A stretch of DNA of 64,000 nt. Source: Eurosta solidaginis. Its lineage: Eukaryota > Arthropoda > Insecta > Diptera > Tephritidae. Positions 45,290-57,222 of the stretch are shown one piece after another. A program made the translations under genes and the position numbers. The notes beneath the pieces were generated by a model, which saw only the letters and a program-made list of their open reading frames with translations, did no database searches and was not told where the DNA came from. The stretch is taken from the NCBI RefSeq assembly GCF_040869045.1, contig NC_090319.1, positions 238,941,832-239,005,831 on the forward strand. Direction: 5' to 3'. Numbering within the stretch: the stretch's first letter is position 1; every line of letters starts with the position of its first letter.

Positions 45290-45960
45290 CATGCTAATGT
45301 TTCTTCAAGTTATGGCTCCCGAAACACAGAAAAAATCTTAGTCAAAAAAAAGGGGCATTGACACGCAAATTTTCAAAAATTTTAATATTTTCCAACTTTT
45401 TGTTTTAACTCCGTTTAGGAAGTAAAAAACCAGTAATATTCATCCCTTTTTCGCATAGATGCAGCTTATTTTGTTCGTCCACGACCCTTTTAAAAATCTT
45501 TTATATAAAAGTGGGCGTGGTCCTTAACCGATGTCGTTAATTTTTCTGCGAAGCATTTCTTATAGTAGATAAAGGTAAATACTCTACTAAATATTGTTAC
45601 GGGGTTTGATTAATCATAAATAATATTTGTAAAATTTATTTTATTACAAGTGGGCGGTGCCACGCTCATTTAAAATTCTAAAATTTTTATCAAGAGTCTC
45701 AATATCAGTTAACATATCAAATTTCAATATTCTAGGTGTATTATTTACTAAATACCAAATTTCAATACGATATCTCAATATTTACTTAAGTTATAGTGTG
45801 AACAGACGGCGGACGGACGGACATGGCTGAATCAATTCTTTTTTTCATCCTGAGTATTTTGATACATGGAAGTCTATATTTATCTTGATTCGTTTAGCCG
45901 TTACAATGAACCGTTATGTCACCAAAGTTAATATACTCTGTGTGCAAAGCACACCATGAA
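45290..45960 (+). repeat. Dispersed repeat ('gggcgtggt' family), forward copy
   Basis: Contains 'atggctcccgaaacacagaa', 'ataaaagtgggcgtggtcct', 'gtgggcggtgccacgctcat', 'cggacggacatggctga' and the terminal 'gttaatatactctgtgtgca'. Runs directly into the ~152-bp array. Non-coding. Confidence 0.75.
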
Positions 45961-48240
45961 TCACTTATCTGCACAACATATGACGTATACGTAAATATTA
46001 GATGAACTTTGAAGCTTCTACCAGTTAAAATAGAGCAGAAATTACGAAAAGTTTCTTATCTGAACAATCGGTTGTATGGGATATATGCTATATATACGAC
46101 CGATCTCTATGAATTTTTCAGACATCAGTTTATACTCCATACCTAAGCAATTGGCGAAATATGAAGCTTCTTGCTGTTAAAATGGGTAGAAATTACAAAA
46201 CTTTTCTTATCTGAACAATCGGTTGTAGGGGACATATGCTGTATATACGATCGATCTCTTCGATTTTTCCAGACAAGAACACATGATATATACGTAAGCA
46301 TTTGGTGAAATTTTAAGATTCTAGCTGTTAAAATGGAGGAGAAATTACGAAAAGTTTCTTATCTGTACAATCGGTTGTATGGGATATATGCTATATATAT
46401 ATACAAGCGATATCTATGAATTTTTCAGACAACATTTTATGCTGTATTCGTAATAATGTGGTGTAATTTGAAGCTTCAAACTGTTAGAATGGGGCAGAAA
46501 TTACGAAAAGTTTCTTATCTGCACAATCGTTTGTATAGGATATATACTATATATACAACCGATCGCTATGAATTTTTCAGAACACAGTTTATACTACAAA
46601 CGTAAGCATTTGATGAAATTTGAAGCTTCTAGCTGTTAAAATGGTGCAGAAATTACGAAACTTTTCTTATCTGAACAATCGGTTGTAGGGGACATATGCT
46701 GTATATACGACCGATCGATCTCTTCGATTTTTTCAGACAAGAAGATATGCTATATAGGTAAGCATTTGGTGAAATTTAAAGCTTCTAGCTGTTAAAATAG
46801 GTAGAAATTACAAAACTTTTCTTATCTGAACAATCGGTTCTATGGGATATATATTAGGCCGGGTCGATTTGTGGGGAGGCAAAAAAATCGCCCATTGCTC
46901 TGTGAAAATCATATTCTGGGGATCAAAATAAGAAACTTTGTCGAAGGAACCATACCTCTAGAATGAATTCTGATGTCCCCCCCCCCCCCCCGCCCTTTGG
47001 GTCGTAGGGGCAAATTTTGAAAAATTCCACTTTGAAATGCCTATGTTTTTTCTTTTTGGAGTTTATTTTTCTCTTTAGAAATTTATTTAGTCAGAACATA
47101 TGTAAATGAAAAAGTGAATTTAACTTAGTAATAGAAAATAAATTTAAAAAAATTATTAGAAACTAGCGTTTTTACAACCCCCTTTTAAAACCAAGGCATC
47201 GCTGTGATGCATTTGCATGTCGTAGACATAGTTGTGTGGGTTTTTTATTCAACCGTTTTAAAAAATGAAGGTATCATTGTGACACAATTGCAGATCGCAA
47301 AATTGCTTGTGTTCTTTTTTTAAGGCACCACAATACACAGCAGGTAGAATTGAAATTGCCCCTACCCAAAAGTTCGACCCAAAGGGGGGGACATCAGAAT
47401 TCGTTTTAGAGGTATGGTTCCTTCGGCAAAGTTTCTTATATTGGTCCCTAGAATACGATTTTCACAGAGCAATGAGCGATTTTTAAATCGACCCGCCCTA
47501 ATATACATATACCATATATACTACCGATCTCTACGAGTTTTTTAGACAAAAATATGTGCCATATGCCTAAGCATTTGGTGAAATTTGAAGCTTCTAGCTG
47601 TTAGAATGGGGCAGAAATTACGAAAAGTTTCTTATCTGAACAATCGGTTGTATGGGATATATGCTATATATACCACCGATCTCTATGAATTTTTCTGACA
47701 ACAGCTTATGCTTTATACGTAGGCATTTGGTGTAATTTGAAGCTTCAAGCTGTTAAAATGGGGCAGAGAAGTTTCATATCTGAACAATCGGTTGTATGGG
47801 ATATATACTATATATACTACCGATCTCTACGAGTTTCCTAGACAAGAATATGTGCCACATACATAAGCATTTAGAGAAATTTGAAGTTTCTAGCTGTTGA
47901 AATTGGGCTGAAATTACGAAACGTTCCTTATCTTAACAATAGGTTGTAGGGGACATATGCTATATATACGACCGGCCTCTTCGATTCTTTCTAGACAACT
48001 ACTAGTCTACTATATACGAAGCATACGGCGAAATTGGTGGGCTCTAGCTGTTATAATGGGGCAGAAAAGTTTCTTATCTGAACAATCGGTTGTATGGGAT
48101 ATATAAAATATATGCTACCGATCTCTACGAGTTTTTTAGACAACAATATTTGCCATATATGAAAGCATTTTGTGAAAAAACCTCTTTTGTTCAAAATCGG
48201 TTGTATGGGGGATATATGCTATAGTGGTCCGATCCGGTCA
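45961..48240 (-). repeat. Second ~152-bp unit array, opposite orientation to 1-2140
   Basis: About ten units, each with 'gaagcttctagctgttaaaa', 'ggggcagaaattacgaaa', 'cttatctgaacaatcggttg', 'gggatatatgctatatata' and 'ccgatctctatgaat'. Unit starts are near 46010, 46163, 46310, 46468, 46622, 46780, then 47588, 47742, 47882 and 48040. The gap is filled by the transposon derivative at 46857-47498. Divergence between units is moderate. Confidence 0.92.
46857..47498 (+). mobile_element. Internally deleted derivative of the 13-kb transposon
   Basis: Starts GGCCGGGTCGATTTGTGGGG and ends in the inverse, with TA flanks (46855-46856 and 47499-47500), inserted in the ~152-bp array. It keeps the outer part of both inverted repeats plus about 260 bp of left subterminal sequence (47038-47300 corresponds to 13338-13600), and lacks the whole gene. 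A second deletion removes the inner part of the left inverted repeat (the equivalent of about 13163-13335). It has no coding capacity and depends on a transposase supplied elsewhere. Confidence 0.94.
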
Positions 48241-48845
48241 AGTCATCCTGATCAATTCGGTATACTTATTGCTGGGTCTTTCTCTTCTCCCTTTAGGACT
48301 TACAATTTTGAGATTCGTTACAAACTTAATATAACATTTCACTCTCATGAAAGGTATAACTAGGCGCAATAATCAAATCGATAAAAACTATAATTCTCCA
48401 ATTGATTTGTAATGTATTTCGCTATTGGGATTCGATTGGAAATTAAATTTGCACTAATTCTCTACTAATTCTTGACTCAATCACAGTTGCAGTATTCGAT
48501 TTCGAAATTATACTAGTTATCTAACGTGCCAACAAAAATTTCGCTAACTTTAGGGACTGCGTTTGCTGCGAAGTGAAAATGATGGCCCCATTGGATCAAA
48601 AGTGTCGCTATGTTTTGGGTTGGGCCCACCAATCGACTTTTTTGTTTTTGTTTCAACCAAATACTAATCACATACCTAATTGCCGTTTCATGTTCCACGG
48701 TTTGTGTCATACAATGGTTGTGTCTAAACAAATAAATTTTAAAACACTTAATTAAATATGTTATATTTCCATAACTCCAACAACTACGTATATTAGGCTG
48801 AGGAGATTTCGCAACCTCTACTGCGAATGCCCAAAGTCATATCTC
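48241..48845. other. Non-coding stretch
   Basis: No recognised feature. Overlapping 60-72-codon frames on opposite strands at 48513-48755 lack domains. Confidence 0.5.
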
Positions 48846-49052
48846 CATGCGTGAAGCTCGTCCAGCTCATCATTAAACCTTCTTCTATACTCGCCGTCGC
48901 CAGTGCGAAAAGGGTCCGTAAATCTCTCGATGAACTTGAATACTCCCAGAACCGCCTAATCTGTTGTTGTCATGGTCCATGCTTCTGCACCATAAAGAAG
49001 GACGGGTACCATAAGTGACTTGTAGAGCTTGATTTTCATTTGTCGAGAGGGG
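48846..49052 (-). pseudogene. Remnant of RTE-like LINE reverse transcriptase C-terminus
   Basis: Matches 55995-56205: 'agctcgtccagctcatcatt', 'actcgccgtcgccagtgcg', 'tgttgtcatggtccatgctt' and 'gacttgtagagcttgatttt'. Encodes a piece of the region after the RT core, out of frame. It is a short fossil, less decayed than the one at 10597. Confidence 0.88.
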
Positions 49053-50032
49053 CCACACTAAAAAAATCATAAAAATGAGGAAAATAGCTATTAAAATAAG
49101 AAAAAATGGAATTGACATTGCGCTATAGAAATCCTTCCCTCAAACTAAACATATTTTTTTTTATACATATTAATTTTTTTTTCGTTTTTCATAAGAATAA
49201 TTTTCTAAAGACAAGAAAAATTTATATTTAAAAAAATGTATAAATCAAATGTGTGGCAGTGGATTTCGAGTCGTGGTCCTTCCACTGAGCTATCTCGTTT
49301 TACTATTCACTATTTACATACTTACATATACATATTGTGAGAAACACCAGGACCAATATATGCATGTTGTTAAATAACTCTTTCAAGCCACATTCAAAGG
49401 GATAGGACTTCGGCGATGATCACTTGTGGACAAAAACATATAAATTTTATATAACATTTTATGCTGAATCTATGTATGTATGTTTGTTATGGGAATTTAT
49501 AAAACGGGATTTTCATCTTTAAGGCACTATTGATGTAATAAACGAACCTTAATTTGTAGAGTTTTTATATTTATTGATCTGTAAAAGAGCAAGAAACAAT
49601 TTTTCTCGATTACCTTACTAGAAGTGTAAAGTTTTTCCAAAATAAGTGTTGCGGGGGAATGTGGCTCGCGGGAAAGTCGGGTTAACAATGTTTATTTAAA
49701 GATATAAACACTAAACATAATTTCTGTGTGTAATAAGAATGAATTATTTCAAATACAAATGGCAAATTCGAAATGTAAACTATTAATTGCAAATTATTAA
49801 TTAATCACAATAAAAATTTAGAAATGTTGTTGGTTGTTGATAACTCACCTGGGGATAGCTGCTGCTGCGATCGTTCCAAAAAAGAAGTGAAAGAGTGTAA
49901 ACGAGAAAAAGTCCGCGGCACCTACCGATAGCTAACTTTCGTCTAGATTTTCCCCATCGAAGTTAGCGCTAGTGCAAAATTAGGCGAAAAAATCCTGGAT
50001 TCAATCTTCGGTGTCGTTGGCGAGCACGCTAC
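49053..50032. other. Non-coding stretch
   Basis: No gene or element end recognised before the MITE. Confidence 0.5.
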
Positions 50033-50524
50033 AGGCTTGGCTTCATCGAAAGCGGTGCCGCTATATAGCGGCAGTTACATTACATTGGAGTACGTTGTCA
50101 AAAATGTAGCAATGTAAAAGTAATTATGCGGAAAGTAAAAAGTCGGCGAAGTTCACCGTAACATAAAATAGGGGCGGGGCGGTAAATTTAACGGCCGTCA
50201 TGACGGTACAAACTCGTTAATCAATGTTTTTCTCCCACAGCTATACTCAAAGCGGTGAGCACACTGCTACATATTTGAAATTATTTATAAAAAAACCGCA
50301 TTTTTGAAGCTAAATTTTTATGAATATGTTTTTTTCGCTCATATGCATTTAACCAAAATAATAAAGAAACTTAAAAAACATGCGAAAAAGAAAAATTTAA
50401 TTTTGTGGGTGGTCTGCCGCAAGTGTAGTTTCCAACAAAGCGGTTTCGCTGAAAACGGTGAGTATACAGGCCGCTCTTTAGTGGTCGTAACAAAGCGGCA
50501 CCGCTTTTGGAGTAAACCAAGCCT
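50033..50524. mobile_element. 492-bp MITE with AGGCTTGG ends and TAC flanks
   Basis: The left end 'aggcttggcttcatcgaaag' then 'cggtgccgct' is mirrored by a right end 'agcggcaccgcttttggagt' then 'aaaccaagcct'. TAC lies immediately outside both ends (50030-50032 and 50525-50527), a possible 3-base TSD. A PIF/Harbinger affinity would fit but is unproven. Repeated 'gcggt' motifs fill both arms. Non-coding; the 82-codon frame at 50304 is chance. Confidence 0.8.
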
Positions 50525-50599
50525 TACTTCCACACCACGTGGACCGACATAAAATCATAGGTGCCGTAAATATCGCTTTGGAATGAATGAATAAATAAC

Positions 50600-50915
50600 A
50601 AGTAAGGTCGTTTAAGTTCGAGTCTAACCGATCATTATATACTCAGCGTGAGCTTCAATTATACATTTAATTTCAGATAAATTACTTTTCTACATAACAC
50701 GTGGCACCGCGCGTTTAAAAAAAATTTCTCCCCATTTCCTCTTATAATAAAACTTGATAAGTGAAATATCATTGATTCAAAACTATTTGGCTAAGTTATA
50801 GCTTATTATTCTAGTCTACAACCCTTTTAAACTTGTTTTATATCTAAGTTGCCGGGGTCTTTAACCGATCCCGTCCATTTTTAGTAGAAATATTTTCTGC
50901 TATAAGGAAAATATG
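50600..50915 (-). repeat. Dispersed repeat piece with hairpin terminus
   Basis: Starts with 'aacaagtaaggtcgtttaag' and 'gagtctaaccgatcattata', then 'actcagcgtgag'. Contains 'taaccgatcccgtccatttt' and 'gcggtataaggaaaata'-type blocks. Continues at 52573 after the CACTG insertion. Confidence 0.65.
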
Positions 50916-52572
50916 CACTGAAAGAAAAAGACTGGTAAAATCAACCGAAATACGGGTCAATTCAACCGAAATTTCTGTCAATTTTTATCCATCGCAACAA
51001 GATGTTGAATCAACTGCGCACAAATCGTTGATTCGTAATTGACCGTTTTAGTAGTCATATGAACAACAAAAATTTGTTGCGAAAAAAAAAATAAATGTAA
51101 GGCGCGATAACCTCCGAAGAGATCTAAAACCGAGGTTCCCTTCCAATTTGCGTCATGCTTCTCTTGATTTTTCCTACAAATTGGCCGGACGGACCTACAT
51201 GTTTTATGCCGACTCCCGAACGGCCTCTGCAAGGCAGATGTGTTTTCACTGAGAGCATTTCATGGCAGAAGTACACTCGGAGCGCTTGCCAAACACTGCC
51301 GAGGGGCAACCCCGCCTAGAAAAATTTAGTTCCAATTGAAAAACCTCATTTCTAAAATTTTGATGTTGATTTGCCCGGGGTGCGAACCCAGGGCATACGG
51401 TGTGGCAGGCGGAGCACGCTACCATCACACCAGGGTGGCACTTACTAACCGAACGTCAATTGGGCTACATCAGATATGCTGGCAAACATTAAACATTATA
51501 CAATTTATTATTTTGTTTTATTATACGCACTTTCACCAAATTTTATATTTTATAATTTATTTAATTTATAGTTTTGAATTTCGCTTTGCAAATAGAAATG
51601 AAAATAGTAGTCACAAAACTGATTCTCAATTCTTTCAGTTGCAGCTCAGCTCATTCTCAATTTCTTCTTTCGCATGTAGTTGCCACACTTGATTGTTTCT
51701 AACAAAACTTGTATAAATGTTTGACATAACATTTTAAATAGAGAACTTGTAAGTAATGAATCAAATTGCTAGAAGGTAATTCACCACTTGAGTAACTTTA
51801 CATGTAATTCGGCAAGTTTAATTTTCGTAACACTTTAATTTGAAACGATTCCAAAACAACTCAAACTTTTTTGTTGTCGGAAACATCAACATTAAAAAAG
51901 GATGTTTTTTATTATCTTATTAAATTCGTTCGCGTGAGTGAAAATTCGTAAAAACTTGAACAAAATATTGCTAACTTTGGAAAAATCCTGTTCGTTCAAA
52001 TAAAACTTTTGCAAAAAGAGGGCGGAATTTTGCATTTCGCTTGGAGGAGAAGTTGCAAAATTGTACCCGATAAATAGGTGTCCCGGTATCTCATAATTTG
52101 TTGCACAGCAAATTCAAAAAAGGGGTTTTAGTTTTGTATTGATAACTGAAAAACTAGTTTTTTGTTGTTTTCCCATTTTGTTTGTTTTTCGATTTGGTGG
52201 TTTTCCTATTTTTGTATTTTTTTTAAGCAAGTGGCACCATCGTCATAAGTACAAAGTAGAGAGCGCAGTGAGCGTAAAATTCTCTTTGAAATTTGGTCAT
52301 GTATTGACTGTTGATCGCTGTTGAAATGGCCAGTGAGATCAGTTGTGTTAACAGAAAAATCAGTTAGATTGACCAGAAATCTGTCAATTTTACAGAATTT
52401 TGTTAACTTAAGAGCGACAATTTCTCTTTTGTTGAAATGACTAAACTAATTTGTTCGTTTGACAAAGAACTCGGTCGAATTAACCATAATTCGATCAATT
52501 TCACCGAATTTCCATTAAGTGAAGAACAACAGAACCGATTTGTTGATTTTACTAACACCATTTCTTTCAGTG
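50916..52572 (+). mobile_element. CACTG-ended non-autonomous DNA element, copy 2
   Basis: Starts CACTGAAAGAAA and ends TTTCTTTCAGTG with TG on both sides (50914-50915 and 52573-52574). The flanks rejoin as 'aaaatatgtgtacacaattt', closely matching the uninterrupted family sequence (inverse of 35405-35440), so the 2-base TSD is supported. The right half (51590-52572) parallels 34310-35237. A SINE is nested at 51082-51439. No transposase gene. Confidence 0.88.
51082..51439 (-). mobile_element. SINE family A copy nested in CACTG copy 2
   Basis: A-rich edge then 'aaatgtaaggcgcgataacc', body, and head at the right ('gctaccatcacaccagggtg'). The head edge is clipped at 'ggtggc'. I found no clear TSD. 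Its position differs from the SINE in copy 1 by about 30 bases relative to the host element, so the two insertions are independent. Confidence 0.9.
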
Positions 52573-53400
52573 TGTGTACACAATTTCATTACGATCCGTT
52601 AATTTTTCTTCGAGTTATGGCTACCGAAACATAGAATATGGCTTAGTCATAATAGGGGCGGTGCCACACCCATTTTCAAAAATGTTAGTGTTTTCCAATC
52701 AAAGTTATAATTCAATTTAGAAAGTAAAATTCTATTGATATAAAGCTCTTTTTTGCTACGATATAGCTTATTGTTTTCGTCTACGACCCTTTTAAAAATC
52801 TTTTATATAAAAGTGGGCGTGGTCCTTAACCGAATTCGTTAATTTTTCTTCAAAGCATTCCTTATAGTATAGGCAACCTCTCTGCCGAATTTTGTTACGA
52901 TAGGTTTAACGATTTTTGATTTATGATTAATAATATTTGTAAAATTGATTTTATCACAAGTGGGCGGTACCACGCCGATTTTAAAAAAAAATTTCAGATT
53001 TTTATCAAAAGACTCAATATCGGTCTACATGTCAAATTTCAACATTCTAGGAGCATTATTATTATTATTATAAATAATCAGGTTTTTGTGTTTTCCAAAA
53101 TGTTATATATGTAAAAAGTGGGCGTGGTTATCATCCGATTTCGCTCATTTTCAATACCAATCTATTCTGGGTCCAGGTGAGCTCGTGTACCAAATTTGGT
53201 GAAGATATCTCAATATTTACTCAAGTTATCCTATTAACGGGCGGACGGACCGACGGACATGGTTTTTTTTCGATACTGATGATTTTGATATATGGAAGTC
53301 TATATCTAAATCGATTCCTTTATACCTGTACCAACCATTATCCAATCAAAGTTAATATACTCTGTGTACAAAGCACGTTGAGTATAAACAAAAAATCATT
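52573..53400 (+). repeat. Dispersed repeat ('gggcgtggt' family), forward copy
   Basis: Contains 'ggggcggtgccacacccatt', 'ataaaagtgggcgtggtcct', 'gtgggcggtaccacgcc', 'cgggcggacggaccgacgga' and the terminal 'gttaatatactctgtgtaca'. It includes the uninterrupted site for the solo LTR at 53100-53115. Non-coding. Confidence 0.75.
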
Positions 53401-53664
53401 TAAAGAAATTTTCGATCTGTACATGGGTTTCCGTAGAAGTGTCAGCATAATGCAAAAAAAAAATAAACTTTTACCGAGGAAACTTTTATAGATGCAAATG
53501 GAGGCCGCATATGTTGTCTTCTACGACACAAAGTATTGATACAATTATTTGGCTAATATAGTAGATATTAAAGGTTAATAAAACCTACTAAGTTATTAAT
53601 TTTTTTTTTTTTTTGACAAGCTTCAACAAATCGTCCATAATATAGATATGAGCATTGGGCATTG

Positions 53665-54082
53665 TGTTGGGTCGATTTGTATGGATGAAAGTTAACCTAT
53701 ATCGCGCCATCGATTTTTCGATAGGATTTGAGCTCAGGAAAAAAAATTCCACTACGCATACCCAAAAAAATAATTTTCGAGCCTGCGAAAAAAAGTGGAT
53801 TTTTCGACCAAAATTCTTCTAAATCTCCATAAAGATATATTTTTTTTTTTTTTTTCAAAAAACTGCATTTACCAATTTTGCATTTGCCAATTGACACGAA
53901 AACAAAATACATAAAAAATGATTTGAAGCCCTGAAAAAGGAAAAAAAATGCATAAAAAGTCGATGAAATTTCGCAGGCTCGAAAATTATTTTCTTGGGTA
54001 TGCGTAGTGGAACTTTTTTTCCTGAGCCCAAATCCTATAGAAAAATCGATGGCGCGATATCTGTCAATAAATCGACCCAGTC
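53665..54082. mobile_element. 418-bp palindromic MITE with GGGTCGATTT ends
   Basis: Right end, read inward, is GACTGGGTCGATTTATTGAC; left is GTTGGGTCGATTTGTATG. The arms match over about 120 bases through 'atatcgcgccatcgattttt', 'cataccca' and 'attttcgagcctgcgaaa'. TA lies outside the right end; the left reads TG and may be mutated. The outer 10 bases match the 13-kb transposon ends, but the interior is unrelated. Non-coding; the 131-codon frame at 53697 is a by-product. Confidence 0.85.
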
Positions 54083-54127
54083 TAATGAGCATATTTAAAT
54101 AATGAGGTTAATAATATATCGGCTTGG

Positions 54128-54481
54128 CGCCACCGTGGTGTGATGGTAGCGTGCTCTACCATCCTCACTGAAGATCCTGGGTTCACGCCCCGGGCAAAGC
54201 AACATCAAAACTTTAGAAAACAAGTTTTTTCAATTAGAAGAAATTTTGTCTAAGCGGGGTCGCCCCTCGGCAGTATTTGGCAAGCACTCAGAGTGTATTT
54301 CTGCCATGAAAAGCTCTCAGTGAAAACTCATCTGCTTGGTAGATGCCGTTCGGAGTCGGCATAAAACAAGTAGGTCCCGTCTTTCCAGTTTGTAGGAAAA
54401 ATTAAAAGGAGCACGACGCAAATTGGAAGAGAAGCTCGGTCTAAAATCTCTTCGGAGGTTATCGCGCCTTAATTTTTTTTT
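54128..54481 (+). mobile_element. SINE family A, complete copy
   Basis: Head 'gccaccgtggtgtgatggta', box B-like 'gggttcacgcc', body and tail 'gttatcgcgcctta' with a T run. Imperfect 13-base flanking repeats 'tatatcggcttgg' (54115-54127) and 'tatatttgcttgg' (54482-54494) match at 11 positions. Confidence 0.9.
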
Positions 54482-54682
54482 TATATTTGCTTGGAACGCT
54501 CTTTCTTCCGTCAAACTAATAATGAAAATTGCATTTAAATCAGTGATGAAAAAATGAGAGAACTTAGCACTACACCCGAAAAATTTGTCTTACTTTATTT
54601 GGACTTGTAAAGTATGCAGTGTCCAAAAATATCTGTTAATTATTTTTTAGTTTGGAATAGAAGAATGAAATTTTCAGACACC

Positions 54683-54860
54683 TGCAATAGCTGCGCACAC
54701 AGATCTGTTTCGAAGATTGCAAAATCTTCATCGGCAGTGCGCTTTAGGCCCGCTGCGCTAGCGACTTAGCTTTACAGCGGTGGTTGGTTTAACTGTTGAA
54801 TTGCTATTTCTATTCGACATTGACAACTATATTTTGAACAGCGTTGCGCCATCTGTATAT
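54683..54860. repeat. Dispersed repeat paired with 35990-36160
   Basis: On the minus strand contains CCGATGA, a hairpin AGATT...AATCT, then CGAAAC, a hammerhead-like arrangement with one base (C for U) off the core. Possible terminal piece of a Penelope-like element; no coding sequence. Confidence 0.5.
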
Positions 54861-55878
54861 TTAATTTTCATTGTTTTGAAATTTCATGTGCTCTACTTAT
54901 GATTTGGTAATAATTACTTTTCTTTTTGTCCACTTACTGATTAAGGACTTTTGGATCGAGTTAGAGTATAGGCTCAAGGCCTTTAATATTAATTTTAATA
55001 ATCATTGTTTTCTTTATTTTTCTATAATTGAAATGCTTTTATATCAAATGCTCTTCAAATTGCTCTTCATGCATTAGGGCATTATAAAAAAATTAACCCC
55101 TAAAAGCAGCGTATACATGCACTGAAAGAAAAAGACTGGCAAAATTAACCGAAATACAGGTCAATTCAACCGAAATTTCTGTCAATTTTTATCCATAGAA
55201 ACAAGATGTTCAATCTACTGCGCACAAATCGTTGATTCGTAATTGACCGTTTTAGTATTCAAATAAACAAAAAAAGTTGTTTCATTATACTTTACCTATA
55301 GTTTTGTTAAATTAACAATTATTACTGTCGCTCTAAGAATAAACTGTTAAATTAACAGTGTTCATTGTCGAAATGACACTGACAGTGAAATCTATTGAAA
55401 TAACAGATATTTCCGTTTTTTTTTTTTCTAGATTTATAGCGTAAATTTTACATCAACAGATTTTTCTGTTCATACCTATTACATTGATACCTGTGGAAAA
55501 AATAAAAGCCGGCAAATATATTTTTAAACTTACGTAGTTTTTTTTTTTTGTATAAATTACACATAAGTACATTCTGAATTCAAATAAACAAAACTTGTTC
55601 CGAACCACCATCGAAAGCTTTTTACGAAAGTATGTTACCATACATATACGTAAATATGGGAATACATAAATACGCACGCTTGCTACATATATATATGTGT
55701 ATATATTACTTACTTACTTAATTGGCGCTTAACCGTCTAAACGGTTATGGCCGTCCAACAAGGCGCGCCAGTCGCTCCTTCGCTCCGCCAACCAGCGCCA
55801 ATTGGTCACACCAAGGGAGTTTAAATCGTTTTCCACCTGGCCCTTCCAACGGAGTGGGGGCCGCCCTCTACCTCTGCT

Positions 55879-57222
55879 TCAATAGGCGGGTTCCGATAGA
55901 AACACTTTCTTGGCCGGAGCATCATCATTCATTCGCATAACATGACCTAGCCAGCGCAGTCGCTGCGTTTTAATTCGCTGGACTACGTTGATGTCTGCGT
56001 ATAGCTCGTACAGCTCATTATTAAATCTTCTTCGGTACTCGCCATCGCCAACGCGTAAAGGTCCATAAATCTTTCGAAGAACTTTTCTCTCGAACACTCC
56101 CAAAGCCGCTTCATCTGCTGTTGTCATGGTCCATGCTTCTGCCCCATATAGCAGGACGGGTACGATAAGTGACTTGTAGAGTATAATTTTCGTTCGCCGA
56201 GAGAGGGCTTTAATTTTCAATTGCCTACCTAGTCCAAAGTAGCATTTATTGGCAAGATTGATTCTTCGCTGGATTTCAGTGCTGATGTTGTTGCTAGTGT
56301 TGATGCTGGTTCCCAAATAAACGAAGTCTTATACTATTTCGAAATTATGGCTGCCAACAGTAGTGTGGTTGCCAAGGCGCGTATGCTCTGACTCTTTGCT
56401 CGATGACAGCAGGTACTTCGTTTTGTCCTCATTCACCATCAAACCCATCTTTACCGCTTCTTTTTCCAGTTTGAAATAAGCAGAACTAACAGCGCGGGTG
56501 TTTAGGCCGATGATATCAATGTCATCAGCATATGCCAGTAATTGCACGCTTTTATAGTATATTGTTCCAGTGCGGTTAAGTTCTGCAGCTAGTATAATTT
56601 TCTCCAGCATCAAATTAAAGAAATCGCATGATAGGGGTTCACCCTCTCTGAAACCTCGTTTAGTTTCGAACGGCGCGGAGAGGTCCTTCCCAATTCTGAC
56701 TGAGCCCATGGTGTTGCTCAACGTCATTTTGCACAGCCGTATAAGTTTTACGGGGAAACCAAACTCAGACATAGCGGCATATAGGCAGCTCCTTCTCGTG
56801 CGGTCGAAGGCGGCTTTAAAGTCGACGAAGAGGTGATGTGTGTCGATTCTCTTTTCACGGGTTTTTTCCAAGATTTGGCGCATTGTTAAAATCTGGCCGA
56901 TGGTAGATTTACCAAGTCTGAAGCCGCACTGATAATTTCCAATCAGCCGGTTCACGGTGGGCTTCAGTCTATCGCACAATACACTTGAAAGGATCTTATA
57001 TGCGATATTAAAAAGGCTGATTCCACGATAGTTGGTGCATTTTGCAGTATCCCCCTTCTTGTGGACTGGGCAAAGAACACTTGCATTCCAACCGTCGGGC
57101 ATGCACTCGTCCGCCCATATTTTGCTAAGAAGTAGCTGCATACGCCTTACCAACTCCTCGCCGCCATACTTGAATAGCTCCGCAGGCAATCCATCAGCGC
57201 CCACGGCCTTGTTGTTTTTCAA
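55879..57222 (-). pseudogene. RTE-like reverse transcriptase with one nonsense codon
   Basis: The frame runs 57222 to 56329, stops at one TAA (56329-56331), and continues in the same frame to 55879. Motifs in the first 297 residues: NKAVGADGLPAELFKYG (4-20), LCPVHKKGD (50-58), NYRGISL (64-70), LFVDFKAAFD with catalytic D134, GFREGEPLSCD (190-200), and LLAYADDIDIIG with catalytic aspartates at 233-234. The usual R-Q-G-D-P of the GF box reads R-E-G-E-P, a double change that may itself impair activity. The later part has YLG-type, LYGAEAW and LRWLGHVMRMNDDAPAKK motifs typical of the C-terminal region of these LINEs. It would synthesise cDNA at the target. Confidence 0.92.

Noticed and set aside
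45961..48240. CRISPR-like array
   Set aside because: Units of ~152 bases diverge along their whole length and have no constant repeat with unique spacers; the sequence is from an insect genome.
54697..54740. A confident hammerhead ribozyme call
   Set aside because: One core base deviates and stems I and III are not evident; kept only as a weak hint.
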